Source of the DNA: Malaya genurostris | Taxonomy: Eukaryota; Arthropoda; Insecta; Diptera; Culicidae | DNA: 64,000 bases | Reading direction: 5' to 3' | Assembly (NCBI RefSeq): GCF_030247185.1 | Contig: NC_080572.1 | Coordinates: 182,680,866 to 182,744,865 of the forward strand | Shown: piece after piece, positions 23,423 to 34,425 of the stretch | How the letters are laid out: every line of letters begins with the position of its first letter | Numbering within the stretch: the stretch's first letter is position 1 | The notes under the pieces: model-generated | What the model saw: only the letters and a program-made list of their open reading frames with translations | The model's database searches: none | What the model was told of the DNA's origin: nothing | Position numbers and translations under genes: made by a program

Positions 23423-24358
23423 CAGGGTCCGGCACTCGAAGTGTAACCAATTAAAAAAGCCATAAATTCAGCTTGGAAAATTACTTTTACTTAATTCAAA
23501 GTACAAAATGTGTAAAAATAATACAAAATTCAGAATCAATTCACTTTTGCTCGATATGACCACCTTTTGCCTTGACTATGGCCTTGAGACGGTCAAAAAA
23601 CGAATCGCAAGTTGCCGAATGTGACTTGCAGGTATTTAAGCCCACTCGCGGACAATAACTTTTTTCAGCGCCTCGAGACTGGTGTATCTTTTAGTTCGGA
23701 CTTTGCTCTCCAAAATGGCCCAAAGAGAATAATCCATTGGATTCGCATCTGGTGAATTCGAGAGCCATTGTGTGGACGTGATGAAGTTCGGAACGTTGTT
23801 TTTCAGCCATTCTTGGTTCACTCGAGCTTTGTGAGACGGTGCCGAGTCCTGCTGAAACATCCATGGTCTGCCACCGAAATGTTTGTCTGCCCACGGCTTC
23901 AAAGCAACCTCCAGAATACTTTCCCGATAATATGTCGCATTTACCTTGACGCCAGGCTCGATGAAAACGATTGGAGAGCGCCCATCTGCGGTTACAGCGG
24001 CCCAAACCATTATCCGTTGCGGGTGCTGCCTCCTGGTGGCCAATCGATGACTCAAATTCTCGTATGGTCGGTCAAGTAAACCCTATCGTTTTGAGAGTTT
24101 ACGAATTGCTCAATTGGAAAAATTTTCTCGTCAGAAAATACAATGTTCGGAAATTGACCGCTTTTGGCCAAACGAAGCAACTCCTTCGCTCTCTCAAGTC
24201 AAGATTTTTTTTCGCGTTTACTTTTGGCATAATGCTTTCTTGCGCTTGTAAACAATACAACTCCGAACTGTCATTTAGCAAATTTCTAGAGAGCTGATGC
24301 CCGTGCGTCAGCTGCGCGAGCGGTCTGAAGTTGGTTACACTTCGAGTGCCGGACCCTG
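23423..24358 (-). mobile_element. DD37D (maT-like) transposon, perfect TIRs, internally deleted
   Basis: TIRs of 28 bp are perfect: the left begins CAGGGTCCGGCACTCGAAGT and the right is its exact complement. TA duplications lie at 23421-23422 and 24359-24360. At 936 bp it is shorter than the roughly 1.3-kb autonomous elements of this group. The insertion split a (CA)n tract of family X: CACACA is on both sides. Perfect TIRs suggest recent activity. Confidence 0.92.
23540..24240 (-). pseudogene. DD37D transposase lacking the DNA-binding N terminus
   Basis: Minus-strand catalytic domain of a Tc1/mariner-superfamily transposase. It has PNIVFSDEKIFPIEQFVNSQ (first Asp), IMVWAAVTADGRSPIVFIEP, MFQQDSAPSHKARVNQEWLK (second Asp) and NSPDANPMDYSLW, where the third acidic residue is Asp with 37 intervening residues. 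The ATG frame 24055-23636 covers the last part. A TAA after IVREWA and a frameshift break the end, which still reads DRLKAIVKAKGGHIEQ to about 23540. A further frame break lies before SHRLATRRQ. The usual N-terminal helix-turn-helix region is absent, so it could not bind its own TIRs. Confidence 0.85.
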
Positions 24359-24499
24359 TACACACACAGACATTTTCCGATCTCGTCGAACTGAGTCGAA
24401 TGGTATATAACATTATGGGTCTCCGAGGCTCCGTTCGAAAGTCGGTTTTTCCAGCAATTCTAATACCTTTCTATAGAGAAAGGCAAAAAGTAGTTTTTG

Positions 24500-24800
24500 C
24501 ATAAATTCAAAAGATTCCCGGGTCATTAATATTCCATGGAAACCACTACAATATGAAAAAAACGAGTTTGAAGAGTAGATTCCGGAAAATGATGTTTGAG
24601 GTTGTTTTGAAATCCAAGATGGCGACTTCCAGTTTAACAATATTTCTTGAAAACGCTTCCAATACTTGTATTTTTGAACGAGATTTAATGAACACATCCC
24701 TGAAAACGATGTTTGACCAAATACATATAATAATACCCCTAGGTTCCATACAAACAGATGACTATATTTTAGTTCATCGATTAATCAAGTTGGCCTAGAC
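24500..24800 (+). repeat. 117-bp unit repeat ('GGCGACTTCC' family), about two units
   Basis: Carries AAGATGGCGACTTCCAGTTT, ATTTCTTGAAAACGCTTCC and GATTTAATGAACACATCCCT. These match the unit that is tandem at 39230-41110. The plus strand again reads as an open frame with MMFEVVLKSKMATSSL, the same frame as in the large array. Confidence 0.65.
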
Positions 24801-25758
24801 CATTCTTCTATTCGGTTTTGTAAAGGGAAAATAAACGAAAATATTAGCAACTGGCAACATTACTTCAAGTTGCTATGGTTATATTTAAATTTATTATTTT
24901 GTTGGAATACTTCTGATCATTCTTAGTGAAACAGATAAAAAAGTTAAGGTCCTAATACACAACCGGCTTCACGGAAAGTTTTTCGTCAATTTGTGTAGAA
25001 ATTTGCAATTAAATTCATTAGGATTCCTAACTGGATTCGAATTTAAATGCAACAAACATCCCAAGCGATTATAGCGCTTGAACCGGAATCTATTTAGGAA
25101 TCGTTATGAATTTCATTTCAAATTTATGACGACCTTAAATCTGTTTCGACCCAGATTGAAAAAAAACTGCAGGTACCAGTATGGGAGCCTTTAGATACTT
25201 ATGTACAAAGGGAACCAAAACCAAATATTGATAATTGTGCACGCAACTGTACACAAAACTAATGTAGTTGATGTAGTGTAAATGTTTTACAGCGATGTAT
25301 TTTTATTGAAAATTTGGAATCAATAGATAAGTTAAAAATTATACATTCTGTCGAACTATTGCAAAATGTGTGATCATTTACCAAGAAAGCATGTTTATCT
25401 TCCGCACGGATGAAGTTAGAAAAATTTTTATTCTCTTTAAACAACCCGGCTAGCTTTGCATATCTGCATTTAGATTCAATATTGCATTTATGTTATAACT
25501 TTCCTTTTGTTTCGTTTAAAAGACCCCACATTAAAAATCACTCATCAATTTCATCTGCTGATCTATGGGAAAATCCATTATTATCAAATTGAATCTATTA
25601 ATATAACAAACCTGAAAAGAATCAGTAGGAGCAGCTGAACATATTCGTCGCTGAACTTTTTTTTACTTTTGCATAATAATAAACAGTAACTATGGTGAAT
25701 TCCGTTGCCAGTTCCAAAGAAAATTCATGAAAGTACACTGTCACTTTGACAGTGTGCT
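24801..25758. other. No gene recognised
   Basis: AT-rich, without transposon or coding signatures that I can support. Confidence 0.4.
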
Positions 25759-25760
25759 AT

Positions 25761-27164
25761 CCCAAGTAGCAATCCGCAACTAGTTCTGATACGACAAAGT
25801 CCAAACTATGTTGCAACAAGAGCACGAATATGTTTTTTATGTTATACTGGTTAAAACATGGTGACAGCAATGTTTCATCATAACATAACTAGTTACGAAA
25901 TAGTTATTTAGGTTTCCAATAATAACATCTTTGTGTCATATTGAATTAAATATACTTTACAAGCTATCGTTACTTAATCCAAACATATCTTTAATCACAA
26001 CAATGCTTCTAGCTACTAGTTGAAAATAAGTTTATTTGACTTCAATAGTAGCAACCCGTAACTAGTTTTGATACCACTTAACCCAACTGTGTTGCAACAA
26101 GAGCACGAACATGTTTTTTATGTTATACTGGTTAAAACAAGGTGACAGCAGTGTTTCTTTATAACGTAAACATTGAACTAACTATCATTTGTAAGTTATC
26201 GTTACTTGATTCTAACATATCTTTAATCACAGCTATGCTTTTAGCTACTAGTTGAAAAAAGGTTCATTTTCCGTTGCGAAATCATTATAAATACGTAAGC
26301 GTATATGTAAATCGTTACTGTGAATTGATGTAGTAATAACTTAGATATTATAAGATTATAACATATAATTTCTTCATTGATTCAGATAGTTATCGGTAGG
26401 TTTTCCCAACGTTATGATAACGAAAATGCAAACAAAACAACTTTTGTTGGCTCGAATATGGCGAACACAATATGGAGTCTCCAGAAGTGTATGAAACATA
26501 AATAAAACCAGGATAATACTTGTTTCAAAACTACTTTTTGCCGAAAATAGTGAAAGGCAGAATAGTCATTTTTGTTCTATGCACTGTCATAAACACGAAG
26601 AAAATAATATAGGGATTGAACATCGATTGTGATAATATTATAATTCTTATGATATATGATTTAAAAATGATGAGAAATCACTCTACTTGGAATAATTTTG
26701 AGCATTCTGAACATAGTGTTATTTTCCTGTTTTTTTGTTATATCTTTATAAACAGATTGATTGAAGGCGCATAAAAAACAGTTAAGTAAAATTTAATTCC
26801 GCTCGACAGTTTGAAAATCGTTGTGAAATTTGTACCTTGTATCAAGTTTGTGATTTAAAGTACTCTTCTGTTTTTTTTATTGATGATAGAAAAGTGTTCT
26901 GTATTCATTCAATGTTTATAATGTCGATGGTGACTAAGTTTCAACTAGTTTAATTGAAAACAAGTTATTTTCAAGTTATGAAAAAATAAGTTCTTTCAGT
27001 ATGACATTACAACGTAACGACAACTTATTTTTAGCCGACCTAACAACTAGTAGAAACTGCGCTTTTTGAGTCATGCAAGTGGTTAGATATTAGTAACAAT
27101 CACTCAAATATCTGGTTGCAAACTAGTCACAAACAAGCTAGCGTAACAAAAATTGTTACTTGGG
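25761..27164. mobile_element. CCCAAGTA-type TIR element, copy 1 (non-autonomous)
   Basis: Starts CCCAAGTAGCAATCCGCAAC and ends with AAAAATTGTTACTTGGG, giving about 12-bp imperfect TIRs. AT lies on both sides (25759-25760 and 27165-27166). A second copy at 58649-61388 has the same ends flanked by TT, which supports a 2-bp duplication of variable sequence. The left part carries a direct duplication about 284 bp apart (25761 and 26045 segments, each with GTTGCAACAAGAGCACGAA). The palindromic core ACTAGT recurs many times. There is no ORF above 60 codons. Superfamily unknown. Confidence 0.75.
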
Positions 27165-28366
27165 ATGGCAGTGTACCGCATATGATAAAATGTGTCCTCG
27201 AAAATATGTCGGAGTACTCCGTATTATAATTTGTATTTGGTTTGACTTCGTTTCGAATTCCAGCGAGCTTCGGTTTATCGATATTCCTTGAAAATCCTTA
27301 CACTAAGGTTATTTTCGGAACGGATTTGATTACTAGATATCGAAAAACGATGTTGGATCTCGAAGTTTAATGAAACCATGATACATAGCAATCTCAGTTT
27401 GTAAAAATCGGTTTCCCTGAGGAAAATTAGTGAGTTTGATTTTGAACTTTTGTATCGCTATTGGCCTTCAGAAACCGAAATCGAAGGACCAGTGTAGACG
27501 AAATCGAAAACGTTCAAATGACGGATTGAAATTTTGATAACTCATAAACCCTTGAATTCCGAAACCACAACTCGGATTCGGACAAATTCTATGCCAATCT
27601 ATTCATCTTTTAGAGAAAGCGTGAGTTCCTTTTTTTGAGGTTTCGACCACTATTTTCGGTATTTCCAAAGCCGGGAGCTGGGATCCTGTACAGGGTAACA
27701 GACACGTATGCTCTAGATATTGAAAATCTTCTATTTATCATTGTGCCACTCCCGAACCGGAAGTCGGATCCAGGTGAAATTCAATAACGTTTGATGGATC
27801 GGTAAAACCGTTCGTATGAACTTATGTTTGTGAGTATCGGTTCAGTCATTTACGAGAATAATCAAATGTATATTTTTTGCACATACACGTGCGTGAAGAA
27901 ACAGATGTCAAATGGGTTAGTGCTGAGCTCTCATGCCATATTTTAAGCAGAACCACGTGGATGATAAAACCGAGCGCAAGTGCACTTCGGAAGCGTGTTT
28001 GGCTATGCCGATGCGAAATCGGACTAGCTTTCGACGTCGATTGGTAGTTGTTGAGAGAATCTGAATTCAGTACCTGGCATTAGATTGATCAATTCGGGAT
28101 TAGTTTATTTGGTATTTAAGACACATAACCAATTTAGAAATTCTTTATTTTTCTTGTCTTAGACTGGTCAGCGAATAACAGTTTGTGTGGAACTGTTATA
28201 GCACCTAGCAGTTCAACATAAACCGCTCAAAATCTTCTTGGGTTAACTCTTTTGGATTACATCAAAGTGCAATGTCCTTGCTGACGTGGCGAACATTTTC
28301 TGTGAACATTGTGTCATATTTTTATAGGACTTCTCGAGAAAGGAGAGACTGTCAACAATATTTTGT
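27165..28366. other. No gene; repeat fragments
   Basis: Contains one degraded 117-bp unit (about 27240-27380: CGATATTCCTTGAAAATCC and TACTAGATATCGAAAAACGA) and family X modules (about 27460-27890: CCCGAACCGGAAGTCGGATC at 27748). The last part (27900-28353) is unassigned flank. The I-clade element's target site lies at 28354-28366. Confidence 0.5.
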
Positions 28367-28765
28367 CATTCCTTTCGTGACCGTCGTATCGATCGGATGG
28401 TAGTTTGCATTAGAGCAGCTGTGCGTTAATCCATTCTAATCCGTTTCAAGGTCATTTAATATCAAATCTTTTGTATTCGCAAGCTTGTGCAGTAGATCAA
28501 TACAGTATAAACAATAAATACTGTTAGACAGTGCCGGGTGCTATTGTGTTAAAACAATACGAACAGTGAACGGACGTTTAGTGTGGTGCCGTGAACCGGT
28601 GCTGTGTGCATATTAATTCTCTGAGGCCGTTGTAACTAACGCTTGGCCTCAGCGGCCGAGTTGCTACGGATCATTAGCTAAGTATTATTTTTTTTTTCCT
28701 TCGTGTCCCTTTATCGTCTTATATTTTGACTCCCCCTATAATTTGCGCGGAACCTCAACCGCGCT

Positions 28766-30124
28766 ATGGCAAGTCCATTAAATTCTACCCTGCCCCCCGA
28801 AGATAAAATGGAAACAGATTCTAAATCTGCTCCAAATAGTAAGACTCACCGGGTTAAACAGTATCCCGAAGAGCCTTCACCCTCGGCCGGCCTTTATGTG
28901 GTTTATTTTCGGACCAAAGAGAAGAATAAACCGCTTAATATTTTGAAAATATCTAATGACTTGACGTCGAAATATCCAACATTGAAATTTATCTCAAAAA
29001 TTCGTCCCGATAAGATCAGGGTCTCGTTGACCAGTCTGAAACATGCTAATGAGATCGCTCGAAACGATCACTTTACGCGGGACTACCGCGTTTATATACC
29101 AGCTCGCGAAGTCGAGATAGACGGAGTGATCACGGATCCCAGTCTGACATGCGAGGACATTCTCAAACATGGGGTCGGATGTTTTAAAGATCCCTTGCTT
29201 AAGAATGTCAAGATACTGGACTGCAAACGTTTGCATTCAGTATCGATCGCCGCGGATGGGACAAAGTCTTATCCCCACTCGGACTCGTATCGGGTGACCT
29301 TCTCCGGCTCGGCTTTACCGAAATTCGTTCTCCTGGACAGGGTTCGTCTACCTGTACGACTTTTCGTACCACGGGTAATGAATTGCACTAGTTGTCAACA
29401 ACTAGGACACACAGCTTCCCATTGTGGAAATCGGCCCCGCTGCTCGAAGTGTGGAGAGAGTCATGCGGATGGCGTTTGCGACAGAGACATTGAAAAGTGT
29501 CTTTACTGTGGGGCGGCCCCGCATGACCTCACAGCATGTTCTGCGTATAAATTGCGTGGAGATCATTTGAAACGATCTCTCAAGCAACGATCAAACCGCT
29601 CGTTCGCAGAAATGCTGAAAATCGCCACACCACCTGAACAGAACCCCTACACCTGTTTGTCTGCGGACGATTGCGACTCTGACGATCCTCAAGAAGGTAC
29701 ATCTTCAACTGTCCCTCGTAGTTTTAGGAAGAGGAAAAATATATCATCTCCTAAACTCCCTAGAAAGGGTTCGAAGATATCTCTTGAAGGCCCTCCAAAA
29801 GTAACAGCAGAAGGAAGTGTTGGTAAAAAAAACGAAAAGAAGAAGCCAAAAGCTCCTAGTTCCGGAGACTTGAAATCGGAGAAAGAATATCCAACACTTC
29901 CGGGGACACCCAAAACCCCGAAAGTCCCCAAGGAACCAGAAAACACATCAAGTGCTGGACTTGTAAAATTCAGTGACATTGTGGACTTTATATTTTCCGT
30001 CTTCAACATTTCTGACCCCCTAAAAGGTATTTTGATGACTTTCCTGCCAAAAGTTAAAATGTTTTTGATGCAGCTGACTGCAAAATGGCCCCTCCTCTCA
30101 GCAATCGTTTCCTTCGATGGCTAA
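28766..30124 (+). CDS. I-clade ORF1: gag-like RNA-binding protein, intact
   Basis: 452 codons without a break. The N-terminal 60 residues are acidic and low in order, followed by a conserved region (YVVYFRTKEKN, IRPDKIRVSLTSLKHANEIA, YRVYIPAREVEIDGV) typical of LINE gag-like proteins. Three CCHC zinc knuckles lie at about residues 207-258: CTSCQQLGHTASHC, CSKCGESHADGVC and CLYCGAAPHDLTAC. A Lys/Pro/Ser-rich linker and a hydrophobic C terminus (MTFLPKVKMFLMQLTAKWPL) follow. The stop overlaps the ORF2 ATG (ATGGCTAA), suggesting coupled translation. It would bind element RNA and form ribonucleoprotein particles. Clearly diverged from the ORF1 of copy 2. Confidence 0.92.
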   Translation: MASPLNSTLPPEDKMETDSKSAPNSKTHRVKQYPEEPSPSAGLYVVYFRTKEKNKPLNILKISNDLTSKYPTLKFISKIRPDKIRVSLTSLKHANEIARNDHFTRDYRVYIPAREVEIDGVITDPSLTCEDILKHGVGCFKDPLLKNVKILDCKRLHSVSIAADGTKSYPHSDSYRVTFSGSALPKFVLLDRVRLPVRLFVPRVMNCTSCQQLGHTASHCGNRPRCSKCGESHADGVCDRDIEKCLYCGAAPHDLTACSAYKLRGDHLKRSLKQRSNRSFAEMLKIATPPEQNPYTCLSADDCDSDDPQEGTSSTVPRSFRKRKNISSPKLPRKGSKISLEGPPKVTAEGSVGKKNEKKKPKAPSSGDLKSEKEYPTLPGTPKTPKVPKEPENTSSAGLVKFSDIVDFIFSVFNISDPLKGILMTFLPKVKMFLMQLTAKWPLLSAIVSFDG

Positions 30125-33100
30125 TTTTTCGAACGAGGTCAAGGATTCGATCACTGTTTTACAGTGGAACTGTAGAAGTATCATCCCGAAAATAGATCCT
30201 TTTAAATACTTAGTAAATAATCTGAAATGTGACGCATTTGCATTGTGCGAAACTTGGTTAACTTCTGATGTATCACTAAACTTCCACGATTTTAACATTA
30301 TTCGCCTGGATCGAGATAATCCCTACGGAGGAGTACTTTTGGGGATAAAAAAGTGCTATTCCTTCTTTCGAATTAACCTCCCCTCGATATCAGGTATTGA
30401 AGTTGTCGCATGTCATGTCACAATTAAAGGCAAGGACCTTTGTATTGCTTCCATCTATATTCCCCCTAGAGCCTCAGTTGGGTACCACTTGCTCAGCAGT
30501 ATCATGCAACTTCTTCCCGCACCGACGTTAGTTTTAGGAGACTTTAACTCTCACGGTACGGGATGGGGTTGTCTTCATGATGATAACAGATCAGCTATGA
30601 TCCATGATATTTGCGACAACTTCAATATGACAATCTTGAATACGGGAGAAATGACACGAATTCCCGCACCACCAGCAAGACCAAGTGCGCTGGACTTATC
30701 CTTTTGCTCGACATCGCTACGGTTGGATTGCACGTGGAAGGTAATCCCTGATCCCCACGGTAGCGATCATCTGCCTATCGTAATTTCAATCGCCAGCGGA
30801 TTAAGACCATCGGAAACAATCAATGTTTTGTATGACCTCACACGAAATATTGATTGGAAATGCTACGCAATATCGATATCTGAGAAACTAGAAACAACAC
30901 AAGAGCTTCCTCCGGAGGAAGAGTATACGTTTATGGCTGGCTTGATTCTCGACACTGCGATTCAAGCTCAGACGAAACGTGTACCCGGCGCGAATACCAA
31001 CATTCGTCCTCCCAACCCGTGGTGGGACAAAGAGTGCTCATCACTGAACGCGGAAAGATCTTTAGCATTCAAAAAGTTCAGAAAATATGGAACACCTGAT
31101 AATTATAGAAATTACGCAGCACTAGATAAGCAAATGAAGAACTTAGTTAAAGCAAAGAAACTAGGTTACTGGCGACGGTTTGTTGACGGATTAACAAAAG
31201 AAACATAGATGAGCACTCTTTGGAACACAGCCCGACGAATGCGCAACCAAAACACAACGAACGAAAGCGAGGAATATTCTAACCGCTGGATATTCGATTT
31301 CGCTAAAAAAGTATGTCCTGATTCTGTTCCGGAACAGAAAATATCCCGCGCCGCGACTTCGAATACAAACGAAACACCGTTTTCGATGGTAGAGTTCTCA
31401 CTTGCGCTCTTGTCGTGTAACAATAAAGCCCCGGGGTTAGACAGAATTAAATTCAACTTGTTGAAAAATCTTCCTGACTCTGCCAAAAGGCGCTTGCTGA
31501 ATTTATTTAACAAGTTCCTCGAGGGTAATATTGTTCCACACGACTGGAGACAAGTGAGAGTTATCGCCATTCAAAAACCTGGGAAACCAGCTTCCGATCA
31601 CAATTCGTATCGACCGATTGCTATGCTTTCCTGTATCCGGAAGTTGTTCGAAAAAATGATTCTCTTCCGTCTAGACAATTGGGTCGAGACTAATGGTTTA
31701 CTTTCAGATACACAATTCGGCTTCCGCAGGGGTAAAGGAACGAACGATTGTCTTGCGTTGCTCTCAACCGAAATTCAAATGGCATTTGCTCGTAAAGAAC
31801 AAATGGCATCAGTATTTCTAGATATCAAGGGGGCTTTTGATTCAGTTTCTATAAATATCCTATCTAAGAAGCTGCACCAGCATGGTCTTTCGCCGGTTTT
31901 GAACACCTTTTTATATAATCTATTGTCCGAGAAACACATGTATTTTGCACATGGTGATTTGTCGACAATACGATTCAGTTACATGGGTCTTCCTCAGGGC
32001 TCATGCTTAAGCCCCCTTTTATACAATTTTTACGTAAACAACATTGATGAATGTATCAACACATCTTGCACGCTAAGACAACTTGCCGACGACAGCGTTG
32101 TGTCCATTATAGGACCCAAAGCTGCCGATCTCCAAGGACCATTACAAGATACCCTCGACAACTTGTCGACGTTTGCTCTTCAAATGGGTATCGAGTTCTC
32201 TACGGAGAAAACTGAGCTGGTCGTATTTTCAAGAAAGCGAGAACCAGCACAATTACAGCTTCAACTAGGGGGTGAAACCATAGCTCAGGTCTTCACATTT
32301 AAATAACTCGGGGTCTGGTTCGACTCCAAAGGCAACTGGGGATGTCACATTAGGTATCTGAAACAAAAATGCCAGCAGAGAATCAATTTTCTTCGCACAA
32401 TAACCGGAACTTGGTGGGGTGCCCACCCAGGAGATCTGATCAGGCTGTACCAAACAACGATATTGTCCGTAATGGAATATGGATGCTTCTGCTTCCGATC
32501 CGCCGCGAACACCCATTTCATTAAACTGGAAAGAATTCAGTATCGTTGTTTGCGTATTGCCTTAGGTTGCATGCAGTCGACTCATACGATGAGTCTCGAA
32601 GTGCTCGCGGGCGTCCTACCGTTGAAAAATCGATTCTGGGATCTCTCATATCGATTGCTAATCCGATGCGATATCTTGAATCCAATGGTGATTGAAAACT
32701 TCGAAGGGCTTATCGAGCTTAATTCTCAGACCCGTTTTATGTCCTTGTATTTTGGTTACATGGCTCAGAATATTAATCCTTCTTCGTTTGTTTTCAACCG
32801 TGCTCATTTCTTGGATACTTCTGATTCCACTGTGTTTTTCGACACATCCATGAGAGAAGAAATTCGTGGAATCCCGGATCACGTACGCCCTCAAGTGGCC
32901 CCAAATATTTTTTATAATAAATTCAGAACAGTCAACTGTGAAAAGATGTTTTACACTGACGGATCAAACATCAACAGGTCCACAGGCTTCGGAATCTTCA
33001 ATCAGAACATCACCGCTTCGTACAAACTCAGTGATCCGGCTTCAGTCTACGTCGCAGAATTAGCTGCTATTCAGTACACCCTTGAGATCATTGAAACCTT

Positions 33101-33797
33101 GCCCAAAGACCATTACTTCATTGTCACGGACAGTCTAAGTTCAATAGAAGCTCTCCGCGCAGTGAAGCCAGGAAAGTATCCCCCATATTTCCTGGGGAAA
33201 ATACGGGAACACTTGCGAACTTTATCTGAACGGTCTTATTTAATATCGTTAGTCTGGGTCCCTTCGCATTGTTCCATTCCGGGCAATGAAAAGGCAGACT
33301 CATTGGCTAAGGTGGGCGCATTAGAAGGTGATATTTACGAAAGACCAATCTGCTTCAATGAATTTTTCAGTATCTCTCGTCAGAAAACTCTCGAAAGTTG
33401 GCAAACTTCATGGAGCAATGGCGAACTGGGACGATGGCTGCATTCCATTATCCCTAGGGTATCGACGAAACCTTGGTTCAGGGGGATGAACGTGAGTCGT
33501 GACTTCATTCGTGTGATGTCTCGGCTCATGTCAAACCATTACACATTCAACGCGCATCTCCGGCGTATTGGAATCGTGGAGAGCGGTCTCTGCGCTTGTG
33601 GTGACGGTTATCAGGACATCGAGCATGTCGTATGGACGTGTACGGAGTATCGTGACGCCAGGTCTTTATTAAAGGACTCCCTAAGGGCCCTAGGTAGACC
33701 ACCTGAAGTTCCGGTCCGAGATGTGTTGGCTAGTCGGGATATCTCTTATATGCTTCTTATATACCAGTACCTCAAACACATTAATATCCAAGTGTAA
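30117..33797 (+). pseudogene. I-clade ORF2 (endonuclease, RT, RNase H) with two nonsense codons
   Basis: One continuous frame of about 1226 codons, interrupted by TAG at 31206-31208 and TAA at 32304-32306. Copy 2 has Ser and Tyr codons at these places, so both are single-base changes. Domains: endonuclease (LQWNCRSIIPKI, CETWLTS, LVLGDFNSHGTGWG, GSDHLPIVIS), residues about 8-220; RT (NKAPGLDRIKFN, YRPIAMLSCIRKLFEKM, LDIKGAFDSVS, GLPQGSCLSPLLYNFY, LADDSV at about 658); RNase H (FYTDGS at about 948, VAELAAIQY, IVTDSLSSIEAL, WVPSHCSIPGNEKAD) with its acidic residues present; and a C-terminal CACGDGYQDIEHVVWTC finger. Apart from the two stops no frameshift was seen, so inactivation is recent. Confidence 0.92.
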
Positions 33798-34412
33798 TCT
33801 GTTATACCTCGCTCAGAAAGTATAATCTCCACCTACAGGTTCGACACTAACATCCGCCCGATTCTCTCGATCACCGTCCCTGTCCACCATCTTCATTGGA
33901 ACTAACAAGATCTTTTTTTGTCACTAACTTTTCGTTCCCCCTTCCCCCGTCTCTTCACCATCTCGATGGCAACTAATTAGATCTCTGTAGTTTTCAGACA
34001 TTTTGTTTCCATACCCCCTATTTACCTCGGTTTCCACAATATTTACTTTTTTTATTTTTTCATCTCTTCGTAACATCACCATCACCGCCTACGGTCCTAC
34101 GCTCCAGTCGATGACCAGCATGCGGGCCACCCGCCGGGCCTTCGTAGCCTGGGGGTGTTTCCCGCGGTCCCACACGAACTGAAAGGAAGCGGCCATAGAT
34201 AGCACCAACTGGAAGTCATGCAATATTCAATTCACCGACCACTGCCGAACGCCAGCTAAAAGCTTTTTCCAAAAATTCTACACGACATAATCTAATGATA
34301 CTATTCTAGTTTTAAGTTAGTCGTTAATTAAGATTAGGAAATACCCTTGGCATCTTAGAGCTTAAGCAGTGTGCCTAAAAATATATATTATACTATTGAA
34401 TAAAAAAAAAAA
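33798..34412 (+). other. 3' UTR of I-clade copy 1
   Basis: Contains repeated CACCATCT...ACTAA(C/T)(A/T)AGATCT motifs (33885-33985). A strikingly GC-rich stretch at about 34120-34172 (CATGCGGGCCACCCGCCGGG, GCCTGGGGGTGTTTC) is conserved in copy 2 (48228-48290, other strand). The tail has AGTTTTAAGTTAGTCGTTAA, GGCATCTTAGAGC and then GAATA plus A-run. LINE reverse transcriptases recognise 3' UTR structure, so the GC-rich block may serve that purpose (inference). Confidence 0.7.
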
Positions 34413-34425
34413 AACAATATTTTGT

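Larger units (their letters stand above)
22472..24495 (+). repeat. Dispersed repeat family X, long copy with nested insertions
   Basis: Starts TTAATCCACCTAGTGGTGTG plus ATAATGCCTTTCTC, with a second partial start at about 22720. It includes a module with AATCATATCTCCGGAACCAA near 23247 and AAAATCGGTTCAGCCATCTC at 23338. A CA tract near 23400 is interrupted by the DD37D transposon. The copy then resumes with CACACACAGACATTTTCCGA and ends CTTTCTATAGAGAAAGGCAA. It also contains the hairpin at 22750-23041. Confidence 0.7.
28354..34425 (+). mobile_element. Full-length I-clade LINE, copy 1, with target-site duplication
   Basis: AACAATATTTTGT is present at both 28354-28366 and 34413-34425 (13-bp TSD), so the element itself is 28367-34412, about 6.05 kb. 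The 5' end begins with CATTCCTTTCGTGACCGTCG and matches the start of copy 2. The order is 5' UTR (about 400 bp), ORF1, ORF2 overlapping by 8 bp, a 3' UTR of about 615 bp, then GAATA plus a short poly-A. The RNase H domain in ORF2 fits the I clade (mosquito elements of this clade are known as MosquI-like). Clade is from domain order; exact family name not claimed. Confidence 0.92.
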
